NCBI RefSeq assembly: GCF_018474005.1
Contig: NZ_JAHCSH010000005.1
Location: 1-64,000 of the forward strand
Direction: 5' to 3'
DNA from: Curvibacter sp. CHRR-16
GTDB lineage: Bacteria; Pseudomonadota; Gammaproteobacteria; Burkholderiales; Burkholderiaceae_C
Length of the DNA stretch: 64,000 bases
Below are positions 7,129-15,838 of the stretch, in pieces. Positions within the stretch are counted from its first letter, which is position 1. Every line of letters starts with the position of its first letter. The notes beneath the pieces were generated by a model. The model saw nothing but the letters and a program-made list of their open reading frames with translations, did no database searches and was not told where the DNA came from. The position numbers and the translations under genes were made by a program.

Positions 7129-7667
7129 CACAAGCTTTGCTGTTGATCGACATTCAGAACGACTATTTCCCCGGTGGCGCGATGGAGCTGGTGGGAGCGG
7201 AGGCTGCGTTGATGCAAGCAGACAAGGTGTTGCAGCATTTCCGGCAACGCGGCTTACCTGTGTTCCATGTGCAGCATATTGCCAAGCGAGCAGGCGCTAC
7301 TTTCTTTTTGCCAGACACACACGGAGCATCCATTCACAGGGCAGTACATCCCATTGACGGAGAGCATTTGATCGTGAAGCATTTCACCAATAGCTTTCGC
7401 CAAACCGATTTGTTGGAGAAATTGCGCAATGCACAAGTCACGGATTTGGTGGTGGCGGGCATGATGACGCAGCAATGTGTCGATACTGCCGTACGTGCTG
7501 CAACAGATTTCGGTTTTGCTTGCACTACTTTGTCAGACGCCTGCGCGACCCGCGATTTGAGCTATGGTGACAAAACGGTAGCTGCTGCTGATGTTCAGAC
7601 GGCCTATATGGCCAGCTTGAATGGGCCGTTTGGCAAAGTCCTCACCACGGCAGAGTGGCTGGGGTAA
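7125..7667 (+). CDS. Cysteine hydrolase, isochorismatase-like fold
   Basis: 180 aa, typical size. Contains the catalytic triad of the isochorismatase-like hydrolases: Asp9 (LLIDIQND), Lys85 (LIVKHF) and Cys118 (TQQCVD), with the cis-peptide region just before the Cys. Members include nicotinamidase, ureidoacrylate hydrolase and N-carbamoyl amidases; residues here do not decide between them. It is translationally coupled to the tautomerase gene and is followed by a strong terminator. Confidence 0.85.
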   Translation: MTQALLLIDIQNDYFPGGAMELVGAEAALMQADKVLQHFRQRGLPVFHVQHIAKRAGATFFLPDTHGASIHRAVHPIDGEHLIVKHFTNSFRQTDLLEKLRNAQVTDLVVAGMMTQQCVDTAVRAATDFGFACTTLSDACATRDLSYGDKTVAAADVQTAYMASLNGPFGKVLTTAEWLG

Positions 7668-7687
7668 GTCGATAGGTCAGCAAAAGA

Positions 7688-7717
7688 AAAAGCCCTGCAG
7701 GTGACTGCAGGGCTTTT
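7688..7717. terminator. Bidirectional intrinsic terminator
   Basis: A perfect 13-bp stem (AAAAGCCCTGCAG with its complement) and a GTGA loop, with T-runs on both strands. It ends the tautomerase/hydrolase operon on the plus strand and the tRNA-Asn transcript on the minus strand. Confidence 0.8.
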
Positions 7718-7722
7718 GATTT

Positions 7723-7798
7723 TGGCTCCTCAACCTGGGCTCGAACCAGGGACCTACGGATTAACAGTCCGGCGCTCTACCGACTGAGCTATTGAGGA
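7723..7798 (-). tRNA. tRNA-Asn(GTT), copy 1
   Basis: 76 nt on the minus strand, beginning TCCTCAATAGCTCAG and ending GAGGAGCCA, with the CCA encoded. The anticodon loop reads CTGTTAATC (anticodon GTT). The D-arm, the T-arm with GGTTCGAGCCC and the acceptor stem all pair. It is identical to the copy 57 bp to the right and lies just before a strong terminator. Confidence 0.95.
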
Positions 7799-7814
7799 AT
7801 ATCGGTATTTGAAA

Positions 7815-7846
7815 TAAAAAAGACTGACTTCGATGGGTCAGCCCTT
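7815..7846 (-). terminator. Probable terminator between the two tRNA-Asn genes
   Basis: On the minus strand GGCTGAC pairs with GTCAGTC (one G-U pair) and is followed by TTTTTT. It could end transcription of the upstream tRNA copy or act as a processing spacer. Confidence 0.5.
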
Positions 7847-7855
7847 TAGGGTTTT

Positions 7856-7931
7856 TGGCTCCTCAACCTGGGCTCGAACCAGGGACCTACGGATTAACAG
7901 TCCGGCGCTCTACCGACTGAGCTATTGAGGA
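7856..7931 (-). tRNA. tRNA-Asn(GTT), copy 2
   Basis: 76 nt, identical in sequence to the copy at 7723-7798, including the encoded CCA end and the GTT anticodon. It is the upstream member of the tandem pair on the minus strand. Confidence 0.95.
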
Positions 7932-7981
7932 ACGGTAGCCCGCAATTATAGGGTGTTTTTTGGGTGCCCAGCAAAAAATGC

Positions 7982-9160
7982 TTATTTTTGTGTGCGCTGT
8001 GCAATGAGCGCGTGCAGGGCTGTGTCGCTGCTGGTGTAGGTGAGCGTGGGCATAGGGGCACCGCGTTGCCATTCCATGGCGGCGTAGGCTGCTTGGGTGG
8101 CTTCGTGAAAGCCGCTGACCATGAGTTTGCGTTTGCCGGGGTAGTGCACGATGTCGCCCACCGCATAGAGGCCGGGCCAGGGTGTCGATGGGGTGGCTGG
8201 GTCGCTTGGGTCAGCCAGTGGCTGCAAGGTGAGAGGGTCTACTGGCAGCAGCTTGCGCTGCAGTGGCAAACCCCACTGGGCGATGGGCCCGAGCTGGGGT
8301 TGCAGGCCTTGCAGCACGACCACGGTTTGGGCTGGTAGCAACTGGGGCTGACCGTTGGCTTGCAGCAGGTGCAAGCCTGTCAGGTGACCTTGGGCGTCGC
8401 GTTCCACATTTTGCAGGGGGCCGGCCACAAAGCCCAGCAAACCATTGTGCAGCGCTTGTTGTAGTTGGGTTTGCAGATCGTCGTGGATGGTGAGTACATC
8501 GCGGCGGTGGTGCAGGGTGATGCGGGGGGCGTTGGGCAGCTTGGCAGCGGCGTGCGCTAGGTCGAGTGCGTGGGCTACGGCTTGGTCGGTGCCGCCGTGC
8601 ACCACGATGGCTTGCCCAGCCCATGCTGCCAGCGCATTTGGCGCATGTAAGGGCAGTGGGTGGTAGTGCAGGCCGTGCGAAGCATCTAGTGCGTCCAAGC
8701 CCGGCAGGTTGAGTTTGCGTGGCAAAAAAGCACCAATGCCTGCAGCCAAAAATACCAGTGGAGTGACCCACTGCTGGCCGCTGTCACTGGTCACCAGCCA
8801 CTGTTCTGGCAGCGGGGCGTCGGGCTCGGGTGTTTGTACGCGCTCCAAACCTTGCACCAGTTGTTGCCAGTGCCAGTGGGGTTGGAACAAGTCCGCTTGC
8901 GCGAACAGCTGGGCAGACAAATCGCCACCGCTGATGCCGTGGTGGGCGGGTATGTCGTAAATGGGTTTGTCGGCAAAGAGTTGGGCGCATTGGCCGCCGG
9001 GCTGGGGCAGTGCGTCAATAACATGGGCCTGTATGCCATGCAGACCCAGTTGGAAGGTGAGGTACAAGCCTGCAGGCCCGGCACCGATAACCACTGCGGC
9101 GGCAGCCGTGGCAGTCGAGGGTGCGCTAGGGGCCGTGGGGGGCAGGCTGGGGGTATTCAC
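7982..9160 (-). CDS. Ferredoxin/flavodoxin--NADP(+) reductase, thioredoxin-reductase-like type
   Basis: 392 aa. An N-terminal FAD-binding motif GAGPAGLYL is followed by PQPGGQC and KPIYDIPA, which mark the thioredoxin-reductase-like ferredoxin-NADP reductases. There is no CxxC redox pair in the NADP domain, so it is not a thioredoxin reductase. A C-terminal AVGDIVHYPGKRKL segment binds FAD. The best start is GTG at 9160. It lies 19 bp downstream of the fdxA-type ferredoxin gene on the same strand, so the two probably form an electron-transfer pair, likely passing NADPH electrons to Fe-S enzymes. Confidence 0.85.
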   Translation of the reverse strand: MNTPSLPPTAPSAPSTATAAAAVVIGAGPAGLYLTFQLGLHGIQAHVIDALPQPGGQCAQLFADKPIYDIPAHHGISGGDLSAQLFAQADLFQPHWHWQQLVQGLERVQTPEPDAPLPEQWLVTSDSGQQWVTPLVFLAAGIGAFLPRKLNLPGLDALDASHGLHYHPLPLHAPNALAAWAGQAIVVHGGTDQAVAHALDLAHAAAKLPNAPRITLHHRRDVLTIHDDLQTQLQQALHNGLLGFVAGPLQNVERDAQGHLTGLHLLQANGQPQLLPAQTVVVLQGLQPQLGPIAQWGLPLQRKLLPVDPLTLQPLADPSDPATPSTPWPGLYAVGDIVHYPGKRKLMVSGFHEATQAAYAAMEWQRGAPMPTLTYTSSDTALHALIAQRTQK

Positions 9161-9179
9161 ACCGATTGTGGATGCCCGA

Positions 9180-9509
9180 TCAGCGGATCAGGTCAGCCAG
9201 CTTGCCGCTTTTGTCTTTCCAAGCGTCGGCATCGGGCAGTGGGGCCTTGCGCTTGGTGATGCTCTTCCAGGTGGGGATCTTGGCCAGCTCGGCGTTCAGG
9301 GCAATCATGTGCACTTGGTCTTTGGGCACATCTTCCTCGGCGTAGATGGCGTTGGCTGGGCATTCGGGGATGCACACGGCGCAGTCAATGCACTCTTCGG
9401 GGTCGATGGTCAGAAAGTTGGGGCCTTCACGGAAGCAGTCCACCGGGCAAACGTCCACACAGTCGGTGTATTTGCACTTGATGCAGGCTTCGGTAACAAC
9501 GTGGGTCAT
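9180..9509 (-). CDS. fdxA: Ferredoxin, FdxA type (7Fe)
   Basis: 109 aa. Starts [17 protein letters not shown] and carries cysteines at 9, 12, 17, 21, 25, 40, 43, 46 and 50, the pattern of FdxA ferredoxins with one [3Fe-4S] and one [4Fe-4S] cluster. Length and C-terminal extension match the family. The ATG at 9509 was chosen because the conserved N-terminus begins there; the open frame continues upstream without similarity. It is followed directly by a ferredoxin-NADP reductase gene. Confidence 0.9.
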   Translation of the reverse strand: MTHVVTEACIKCKYTDCVDVCPVDCFREGPNFLTIDPEECIDCAVCIPECPANAIYAEEDVPKDQVHMIALNAELAKIPTWKSITKRKAPLPDADAWKDKSGKLADLIR

Positions 9510-9568
9510 GGTATGAAGAGGGGCTGTGGTGAAAAAGGCGCCCCGCCAAAGCGGGGCAACCCGGTATT

Positions 9569-10960
9569 TTAGCTTTGGCGCACCAAAAGCGCGCCAGATG
9601 TTTTGTGCGTGGCCGTATCCACCAAGATGAGCGCGCCCAGCAAACGGCTGTGTTCGTAGGGCAGTGCGGGAATGGCTTCTTGCAGCACCAGCTCGATGTG
9701 GCCAATGGCGTTGGGGGCGATTTCGGTGGCATCGGACTCGGCCAGCGTGTTGATGTTCAGGCTGTGCACGATGCGCTTGATCTTGGCTTTGACCCAGCGG
9801 TGACCGTGCAAGGCCCAGTACACGCGGCCGTTGACCAGCGGCTCGTCGTCCATCCACGCCACGGTGGCGCTGATGTCGCGCTGCGCGGCCACAAAGGCTT
9901 GCGGCTTGGGCGTGTCGGCAAACTCGTCAGCGGGGTCTGCTGCAGGGGTGACTTGGGCCAGCAGCCAGTCGCCGCGGGAGACGTCCACCTCGCGATCCAG
10001 CACGATGCCTGCACCGTGGCCCGCGACCACGCTGCCTGCTTGGCGCACGTGGTTGAGCACCTGGGCCACCACAGCCGTTTGGCCACTGGGCAGCACGGTG
10101 ATGGTTTGGCCCACTTGCGCGATGCCAGTGCCTACACGGCCCCAGAACACGCGGCGACCTTGACTGGTATCGGCGCTGTCGTGGAATTTTTCCACCCACT
10201 GCACGGGGAAGGCAAAGGGCACCTCGGTCTCGGCAGCGGTGGTGGGCAGGGCTTCGAGCAGGCCCAGCAAGCTCTTGCCTTGGTAACCGCACCAGCCGGG
10301 TTCGGTGTTGACCACGTTGTGGCCTTTGAGCGCCGAAATAGGCACGATGGCGGTGGCATCAATGCCCGCTTGGCTGGCAAAGGCTTGCAGCGCTTGGCTG
10401 ATTTTGGCAAACGCAGCGGCAGCATCGCTACCCAACGCGTCCAACTTGTTGACGGCAAAGACGATGCCGGGCACACGCAGCAAGTGCACCAAGAGGCTGT
10501 GGCGGCGGGTTTGTGGCAGCAGTTCGACCAAGCCGCTCACGTTCCACTGCAGCTTGGTGGCATCGACCAGCACCACGGCGGCGTGGGCGCTGCTGGCGGC
10601 TGTGACCATGTTGCGGGTGTATTGCTCGTGGCCGGGTGCGTCGCCAATGATGAACTTGCGCGTGGGTGTGGCGAAGTAGCGGTAGGCCACGTCGATGGTG
10701 ATGCCTTGCTCGCGTTCGGCTGACAGGCCATCGGTAAAGAGTGCCAAGTCGGCTTCACCGCTCTTGGACACGTTGGCCAACTGGTCTTGCAGCACGCTGC
10801 GGCTATCGACCAAGAGGCGTCCGATCAGGGTGCTTTTGCCATCGTCCACCGAACCGCAGGTGATAAAGCGCAGCGCGCTGCTGGTGTCATTTTGGCTATC
10901 AAATTGGCCTGCAGGGCTAGTGCTGCTTGCTGGGGTAGCTATCGTTTTTGTAGCGGTCAT
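9569..10960 (-). CDS. cysN: Sulfate adenylyltransferase, GTPase subunit CysN
   Basis: 463 aa. With CysD it makes APS from sulfate and ATP, driven by GTP hydrolysis. GTPase motifs: GSVDDGKST (36-44), DAPGHEQ (G3) and NKLD (G4), followed by the beta-barrel domains of translation-factor-like GTPases. It has no C-terminal APS-kinase (CysC) extension. This agrees with a pathway that reduces APS directly through the Fe-S type CysH upstream. Its start codon shares one base with the stop of cysD. The low-complexity N-terminus encodes a copy of a dispersed 17-bp palindrome (10938-10954). Confidence 0.95.
   Translation of the reverse strand: MTATKTIATPASSTSPAGQFDSQNDTSSALRFITCGSVDDGKSTLIGRLLVDSRSVLQDQLANVSKSGEADLALFTDGLSAEREQGITIDVAYRYFATPTRKFIIGDAPGHEQYTRNMVTAASSAHAAVVLVDATKLQWNVSGLVELLPQTRRHSLLVHLLRVPGIVFAVNKLDALGSDAAAAFAKISQALQAFASQAGIDATAIVPISALKGHNVVNTEPGWCGYQGKSLLGLLEALPTTAAETEVPFAFPVQWVEKFHDSADTSQGRRVFWGRVGTGIAQVGQTITVLPSGQTAVVAQVLNHVRQAGSVVAGHGAGIVLDREVDVSRGDWLLAQVTPAADPADEFADTPKPQAFVAAQRDISATVAWMDDEPLVNGRVYWALHGHRWVKAKIKRIVHSLNINTLAESDATEIAPNAIGHIELVLQEAIPALPYEHSRLLGALILVDTATHKTSGALLVRQS
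10938..10954. repeat. Dispersed 17-bp palindrome, copy in cysN
   Basis: GCTATCGTTTTTGTAGC, in the first codons of cysN. Member of a family with consensus GCTAYNNNNNNNRTAGC. Other copies: 13069-13085 (diverged), 13907-13923, 21342-21358, 32105-32121, 40562-40578, 46944-46960, 48588-48604. Confidence 0.6.
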
Positions 10961-11892
10961 CAGAAGTAACCATCCTTCTTGCGTTTTTCCATCGAGGCTT
11001 CGCTGGTCTTGTCGTCCATGCGGGTGGCGCCGCGCTCACTGACGTCGGCTTGCAGGGTTTCGATCACGATGTCAGCGGCGCTAGCAGCCGTGCTGGCCAC
11101 GGGGCAGGTGCAGGTGATGTCGCCCACGGTGCGGAAACGCACTTCGCGCTCCACCACGGTTTCGCCGTCTTTGGGCGGTGTGAGTTCGGTGACAGGCACC
11201 AACAGGCCTTTGCGCTCCACCACTTGGCGCTTGTGCGTGTAGTACAGGCTGGGCAGGGCGATGGCTTCGCGGGCGATGTACTGCCACACGTCCAGCTCGG
11301 TCCAGTTGCTGATGGGGAAGACGCGGAAGTGCTCGTTGGGTTGCAGGCGCGTGTTGAACAGCGTCCACAACTCAGGGCGCTGGGCCTTGGGCTGCCATTG
11401 GCCAAAGCTGTCGCGGTGGCTGAAGATGCGTTCCTTGGCGCGGGCTTTTTCCTCGTCGCGGCGGGCCCCGCCGATGAGGGCGTCAAAGCGGAATTCTTCG
11501 ATGGCTTCGAGCAGCGTGACGGACTGGTGGGCGTTGCGGCTCTCGCCGGGGTGAGACAGGCGCACAGTACCGCGGGCCATGGAGTCTTCCACGCTGCGCA
11601 CGATGAGCTGGGCACCCAGTTCGGCTGCGCGCTGGTCGCGGAAGTCGGTCACTTCGGGGAAGTTGTGGCCGGTGTCGATCATCAGCAGTGGGTAGGGCAA
11701 GCGGCCTGCGCCAAAGGCTTTTTCGGCGCACTTGAGCATGACAAGCGAGTCTTTGCCGCCCGAGAACAGCAGTGCTGGGCGCTCGAAGGCGGCAGCCACC
11801 TCGCGCAGGATGAAGATGGTTTCCTCTTCCAACGCGTCCAGATGGCGGTTGGAGAGGCGATCAAAATGGGTTGGTTCGGTCATGGTGGTCAT
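10960..11892 (-). CDS. cysD: Sulfate adenylyltransferase subunit 2, CysD
   Basis: 310 aa, usual length. Contains the PP-loop SGGKDSLVML near residue 44 that binds ATP, and the conserved FDALIGGARRDEEKARAKER region. It is the catalytic half of the CysDN ATP sulfurylase. It lies between cysH and cysN in a tightly spaced sulfate assimilation operon. An alternative ATG six bases downstream exists (MTEPTHFDRL). Confidence 0.95.
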   Translation of the reverse strand: MTTMTEPTHFDRLSNRHLDALEEETIFILREVAAAFERPALLFSGGKDSLVMLKCAEKAFGAGRLPYPLLMIDTGHNFPEVTDFRDQRAAELGAQLIVRSVEDSMARGTVRLSHPGESRNAHQSVTLLEAIEEFRFDALIGGARRDEEKARAKERIFSHRDSFGQWQPKAQRPELWTLFNTRLQPNEHFRVFPISNWTELDVWQYIAREAIALPSLYYTHKRQVVERKGLLVPVTELTPPKDGETVVEREVRFRTVGDITCTCPVASTAASAADIVIETLQADVSERGATRMDDKTSEASMEKRKKDGYF

Positions 11893-11907
11893 GGACGGTT
11901 CTCGGTG

Positions 11908-12684
11908 TTATGACTTGACGTGCAGGCCGCATTCTTTGGCGGCTTCATCTTCCCACCACCAGCGGCCAGCGCGGAAATCCTCGCCCAAGCTGATAGCCCG
12001 GGTGCATGGTTCGCAGCCAATGCTGGGGAAAAATTGGTCGTGCAGCGGGTTGTAGGCCACGCTGTTGTCGCGGATGTAGTGCCACACGTCGCCCCATGTC
12101 CAAGCGGCCAAGGGGTTGAGTTTGCTGCGCGCTTCGCTGGTGTCGATCAGCGGCACCTCGGCGCGGGCACCCGATTGCTCGCGGCGCAGGCCTGTAATCC
12201 ACGCATCGTTGCCCGACAGCGCTTGCTGCAGCGGCACCATTTTGCGGATGTGGCAGCACTCTTTGCGCAGGGCGATGCTTTGGTACATGGCGTCTTCGCC
12301 TTCGCGGGCCACAAAGTCCGCAGCGGCGCGCTCATTGGGCTCGTACACCTCCACGGTACTCAGGCCAGCGGCTTGGCGTTGGGCTTGTAGCTGGGTGAGC
12401 AACTCCAAGGTCTCGGCGTGCAGGCGACCAGTTTGCAGCACAAAGAGGCGAATGGGCAAACGCAAGCGGCTGATGATGTGGGCCAAGACCATGTCTTCGG
12501 CACCCAGGCTGCACGCCAGCGTGATGCGAGATTCGCCGCTCTCGCCAACGTACTGGGCGCTGGCTTGATTGAGCAGGTTCTCGGTTTCTTGCAGCTTGAG
12601 GGCGTAGTCGCGCGAGGGGTTGGCGTTGCGCAGGATGGCGCTGCCAGCGGGCTGTGGTTCGGGAGCCCAGCGGGAGGCGGTCAT
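11908..12684 (-). CDS. cysH: Adenylyl-sulfate (APS) reductase, Fe-S type CysH
   Basis: 258 aa. Has the CC...CxxC signature of APS-reducing CysH: Cys143-Cys144 (KECCHIRK) and Cys224/Cys227 (GCEPC), ligands of a [4Fe-4S] cluster. The catalytic C-terminal Cys252 is also present (KECGLH). This separates it from cluster-free PAPS reductases, so reduction of APS to sulfite is inferred. Its start overlaps the DUF934 gene by four bases. Confidence 0.9.
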   Translation of the reverse strand: MTASRWAPEPQPAGSAILRNANPSRDYALKLQETENLLNQASAQYVGESGESRITLACSLGAEDMVLAHIISRLRLPIRLFVLQTGRLHAETLELLTQLQAQRQAAGLSTVEVYEPNERAAADFVAREGEDAMYQSIALRKECCHIRKMVPLQQALSGNDAWITGLRREQSGARAEVPLIDTSEARSKLNPLAAWTWGDVWHYIRDNSVAYNPLHDQFFPSIGCEPCTRAISLGEDFRAGRWWWEDEAAKECGLHVKS

Positions 12685-13094
12685 GCGGCGCTCCTGGCAA
12701 ACAGGGGCTGCGGTTGGGCGGCATCGCCTTGGTAAAAGCCGCCAAAGCGCTCCAGCTGGGCACGGGCGACGGAAATATCTTGGTCGGGGCGCAGCACGGC
12801 GCTGTCAAAACCGCTGCGCTGCATCAGCAGCACTTGGTCTACCAGCACGTCGCCCGTGGCGCGCAACTCGCCGGTGTAGCCCAAGCGGCGGCGCAGCAAA
12901 TAGGCTTGGCTGTAGGCGCGGCCATCGGTGAACTTGGGAAAGTGCAGGTCAATGCGGGTGATGCCGTCCAGCGATGCTTCGCGCGGATCGGCCGTGTTCT
13001 CCAGCACCAGCACACCCGGCTCTTGGGGGTGCGACAGGGCTGTAGCGCCCGTGTCTTCTGCTGAAGCTGCTATCAATTTCATAGTGTTGCTCAT
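12681..13094 (-). CDS. DUF934 protein of the sulfite reduction operon
   Basis: 137 aa from the ATG at 13094; a second in-frame ATG lies at 13082. It has the DUF934 core DLHFPKFTDGRAYSQ and the ELRATGDVLVDQ region. Genes of this family sit almost invariably between cysI and cysH in proteobacterial sulfate assimilation operons and are often annotated as probably involved in sulfite reduction; the biochemical role is not established. Its N-terminal codons include part of a dispersed palindromic repeat (13069-13086). Confidence 0.8.
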   Translation of the reverse strand: MSNTMKLIAASAEDTGATALSHPQEPGVLVLENTADPREASLDGITRIDLHFPKFTDGRAYSQAYLLRRRLGYTGELRATGDVLVDQVLLMQRSGFDSAVLRPDQDISVARAQLERFGGFYQGDAAQPQPLFARSAA

Positions 13095-13131
13095 GGTCTG
13101 TACATGGTCCGTGTTCAGTCTCGTAGGGCGC

Positions 13132-14910
13132 TTAGGCGGTCGCCTCTTCTGCTTGGGGCAGGCGCGCGCTGTTGGCGGCGGCTTTGAAGGTGTCAAAGCC
13201 CACACGGTGCAAACAGGCGATGAAGGTTTCGCTGCCTTGGCGTTGCTCGGCAAAGGTTTCCAGCACGGCTTCGATTACGCCGGGCACTTCGACTGCGGTG
13301 AAAGAGGGGCCGACCACTTTGCCGGGCGTGGCTGCACCGCCCAAAGCAGCACCATCGGAGCCGCCCAGCGAGACTTGGTACCACTCTTTGCCGTCTTTAT
13401 CCACGCCCAGCACGCCAATGTGGCCGCTGTGGTGGTGGCCGCAGGAGTTCATGCAGCCGCTGATGTGCAGGTCGATGTCACCGATGTCGTACACCTCGTC
13501 GATGTCTTGGAAGCGGTTGGTGATGGCCTCGGCAATCGGGATGGAGCGTGCATTGGCCAGCGCGCAGAAGTCGCCGCCGGGGCAGGCAATCATGTCGGTC
13601 AGCAGGCCAATGTTGGGTTGGGCCAAGCCCAAGGCGCGGGCGGCGTGCCACAGGGCCGGCAGGTCGGACTCGTGCACCCAGGGCAGCAGCAGGTTTTGGC
13701 TGTGGGTGACGCGGGCTTCGCCACCGCTGAATTGGTCTACCAAGTCGGCCGCAGCGTCCAGTTGTTCTGCTGTGGCGTCACCGGGCGCTTGGCCGGGGCG
13801 CTTGAAAGACAGGGTGACGGCGCGCAGTGCTGGGTTGCGGTGGGCGACTACGTTGCGTTCCAGCCAACGTTGGTAGGCTTTTTGCTGCTCGGCAGGAATG
13901 CTGTCTGCTACAGTTTTTGTAGCTGCGATAGCTTGTCCAGCATGGCTTGGAGGCACAAAAGATGCCCGAACGCGCTCCAGCTCGGCTTGCGGAATGGTGT
14001 GTTGGCCGCCGTCGTGCTCGACGATGGCTTGGAACTCGGCTTCTACCTCGTCGATGTAGCGCTGGCCTTCGGCCTTGACCAAAATTTTGATGCGCGCTTT
14101 GTAGGCGTTGTCGCGGCGGCCCCAGCGGTTGTAGACACGCACCACGGCTTCGAGGTAGTTCATGATCTGGTTCCAGGGCAGGAACTCGCGGATCACGGTG
14201 CCAATCACGGGGGTGCGGCCCATGCCGCCGCCCACGATGACGCGGAAACCCACTTCGCCCGCGGCGTTGCGCACCAAGTGCAGGCCGACGTCGTGCCAGT
14301 AGATGGCGGCGCGGTCTTCGGCTGCGCCGGTGATGGCGATCTTGAACTTGCGCGGCAGGAAGGCGAACTCGGGGTGCAGCGTGCTCCACTGGCGCAGGAT
14401 TTCGGCGTAGGGGCGGGGATCGTCAATCTCGTCGGGGGCGATGCCAGCCAGCTCGTCGGTGGTGATGTTGCGGATGCAGTTGCCGCTGGTTTGGATGCCG
14501 TGCATGTCCACGCTGGCCAGCAAGTCCATCACATCGGCGCTCTTGACCAAAGGAATCCAGTTGAACTGCACGTTTTGGCGCGTGGTGAAGTGGCCATAGC
14601 CCACGGGCAGGTGGGTGGTGCCCCAAGTGGCTTGGGTGCTGGTGGCTTTTTCATACACCTCGGCGGTGGGCTGGTCGTACTCGCGGGCGATTTGGGCCAG
14701 CACACGCAACTGGCGGCTGGCAATTTCGCCGTAAGGCACCGCCACGCGCAGCATGGGGGCGTAGCGCTGCACGTACCAGCCGTTTTGCAGGCGCAGGGGG
14801 CGGAATTCGTCATCGCTCAGGGTGCCGGCCAGATTGCGCTCTAGCTGGTCGCGGTGCTGGGCCGCTCGTTGGCGGATGAATTGGCGGTCAAACTCGGTGT
14901 ACTGGTACAT
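13132..14910 (-). CDS. cysI: Nitrite/sulfite reductase hemoprotein subunit CysI
   Basis: 592 aa. Two ferredoxin-like half domains and two siroheme/4Fe-4S modules are present. The cluster-coordinating cysteines are Cys443/Cys449 (CPGGDFC) and Cys486/Cys490 (CMNSC). Reduces sulfite to sulfide by six electrons. No cysJ flavoprotein lies nearby; electrons may come from ferredoxin, and fdxA with its reductase lies a few kb away. A linker near residues 330-335 encodes a copy of the dispersed 17-bp palindrome (13907-13923). Confidence 0.9.
   Translation of the reverse strand: MYQYTEFDRQFIRQRAAQHRDQLERNLAGTLSDDEFRPLRLQNGWYVQRYAPMLRVAVPYGEIASRQLRVLAQIAREYDQPTAEVYEKATSTQATWGTTHLPVGYGHFTTRQNVQFNWIPLVKSADVMDLLASVDMHGIQTSGNCIRNITTDELAGIAPDEIDDPRPYAEILRQWSTLHPEFAFLPRKFKIAITGAAEDRAAIYWHDVGLHLVRNAAGEVGFRVIVGGGMGRTPVIGTVIREFLPWNQIMNYLEAVVRVYNRWGRRDNAYKARIKILVKAEGQRYIDEVEAEFQAIVEHDGGQHTIPQAELERVRASFVPPSHAGQAIAATKTVADSIPAEQQKAYQRWLERNVVAHRNPALRAVTLSFKRPGQAPGDATAEQLDAAADLVDQFSGGEARVTHSQNLLLPWVHESDLPALWHAARALGLAQPNIGLLTDMIACPGGDFCALANARSIPIAEAITNRFQDIDEVYDIGDIDLHISGCMNSCGHHHSGHIGVLGVDKDGKEWYQVSLGGSDGAALGGAATPGKVVGPSFTAVEVPGVIEAVLETFAEQRQGSETFIACLHRVGFDTFKAAANSARLPQAEEATA
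13907..13923. repeat. Dispersed 17-bp palindrome, copy in cysI
   Basis: GCTACAGTTTTTGTAGC, coding for a variable linker in CysI; a second half-site (GCGATAGC) follows immediately. Confidence 0.6.
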
Positions 14911-14982
14911 GGTGCTAGGCGTCCAACGGTATGAAAACGGTCACAAAAATAGAGAAATGCGCAAAGCGAGGGCGAGAGGATA

Positions 14983-15786
14983 CTAAAAGGCCAGCAGCTT
15001 GCTGCCAGCGTAGGCCAACAGCAGCGAGAGCAAGCCGCGAATCACACGCTCAGGCGTTTTGCCCATGAGGTGCGAGCCCACCCAAATGCCGGGGATGGAA
15101 CCGGCCAGCAATTTGAGCAGCATGGGCCAGTCCACCGAACCCAAGGCCGCAGCATGGCCTGCGCCGGCCACAAAAGTGAGGGGCACGGCGTAGGCAATGT
15201 CAGCCGCCACGATGCGTGGCAGCGGCAGGCGTGGATACAAAATCATCAGCACCGTCACGCCGATGGCACCGGCACCGACGGAGGTGAGGGTTACCAGCGA
15301 GCCAATGATGGCGCCAAACAGCAGTGGCAGGCTCCAGTGGCGGGGGCGGGTGGCTTCTGACAATTGCTCGGCGGCAATGTGCTGTGGGCCGACTTTGCCG
15401 CGCAGGGCCTTGTACAGCGTAGCGGCTGCCGTGAGCAGCAGGGCGCAGCCCAAGGTGGTGGTCATGAGCTTTTGCACACCGGGTGAAGCTGCGCCAAAGT
15501 GGTGCAATGCCCACAGTGTGAGCGCTGCGGCAGGAATGCTGCCAGCCGACAGGTTGAGCACCACGCGCCAGTCCACCGCCTTGCTACGCATGAATTTGGC
15601 TGTGCCGCTGAGTTTGGTGAAGGCGGCAAACAGCAAGTCGGTGCCTACCGCCAAGTGCGGCTTGATGCCGAAAAAGAATATCAGGATGGGTGTCATGAGT
15701 GAACCGCCACCCACGCCAGTCAGGCCGACGATGGTGCCCACCAGAAACCCTGCGAATACAAAGGCCAAATCTTGCATGGCCCGCAC
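14983..15786 (-). CDS. TauE/SafE-family sulfite exporter-like permease
   Basis: 267 aa with about eight hydrophobic helices. The N-terminal GLTGVGGGSLMTPIL and the internal repeat TLTSVGAGAIGVTVL are the paired signatures of the TauE/SafE family. Position directly upstream of cysI on the same strand suggests transport of sulfite or another sulfur anion linked to assimilation, possibly relief of sulfite overload. It is unrelated in detail to the second TauE-like gene at 58816-59556. Start uncertain between 15786 and 15777. Confidence 0.8.
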   Translation of the reverse strand: MRAMQDLAFVFAGFLVGTIVGLTGVGGGSLMTPILIFFFGIKPHLAVGTDLLFAAFTKLSGTAKFMRSKAVDWRVVLNLSAGSIPAAALTLWALHHFGAASPGVQKLMTTTLGCALLLTAAATLYKALRGKVGPQHIAAEQLSEATRPRHWSLPLLFGAIIGSLVTLTSVGAGAIGVTVLMILYPRLPLPRIVAADIAYAVPLTFVAGAGHAAALGSVDWPMLLKLLAGSIPGIWVGSHLMGKTPERVIRGLLSLLLAYAGSKLLAF

Positions 15787-15838
15787 TGTAGGGTTATTTG
15801 CTTAGATCGAAAACGAATTTTTGGCTATGCAGGTATGC

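Noticed and set aside
12928-14844. Long plus-strand frame opposite cysI
   Set aside because: Antisense shadow of cysI, whose cluster cysteines are intact.
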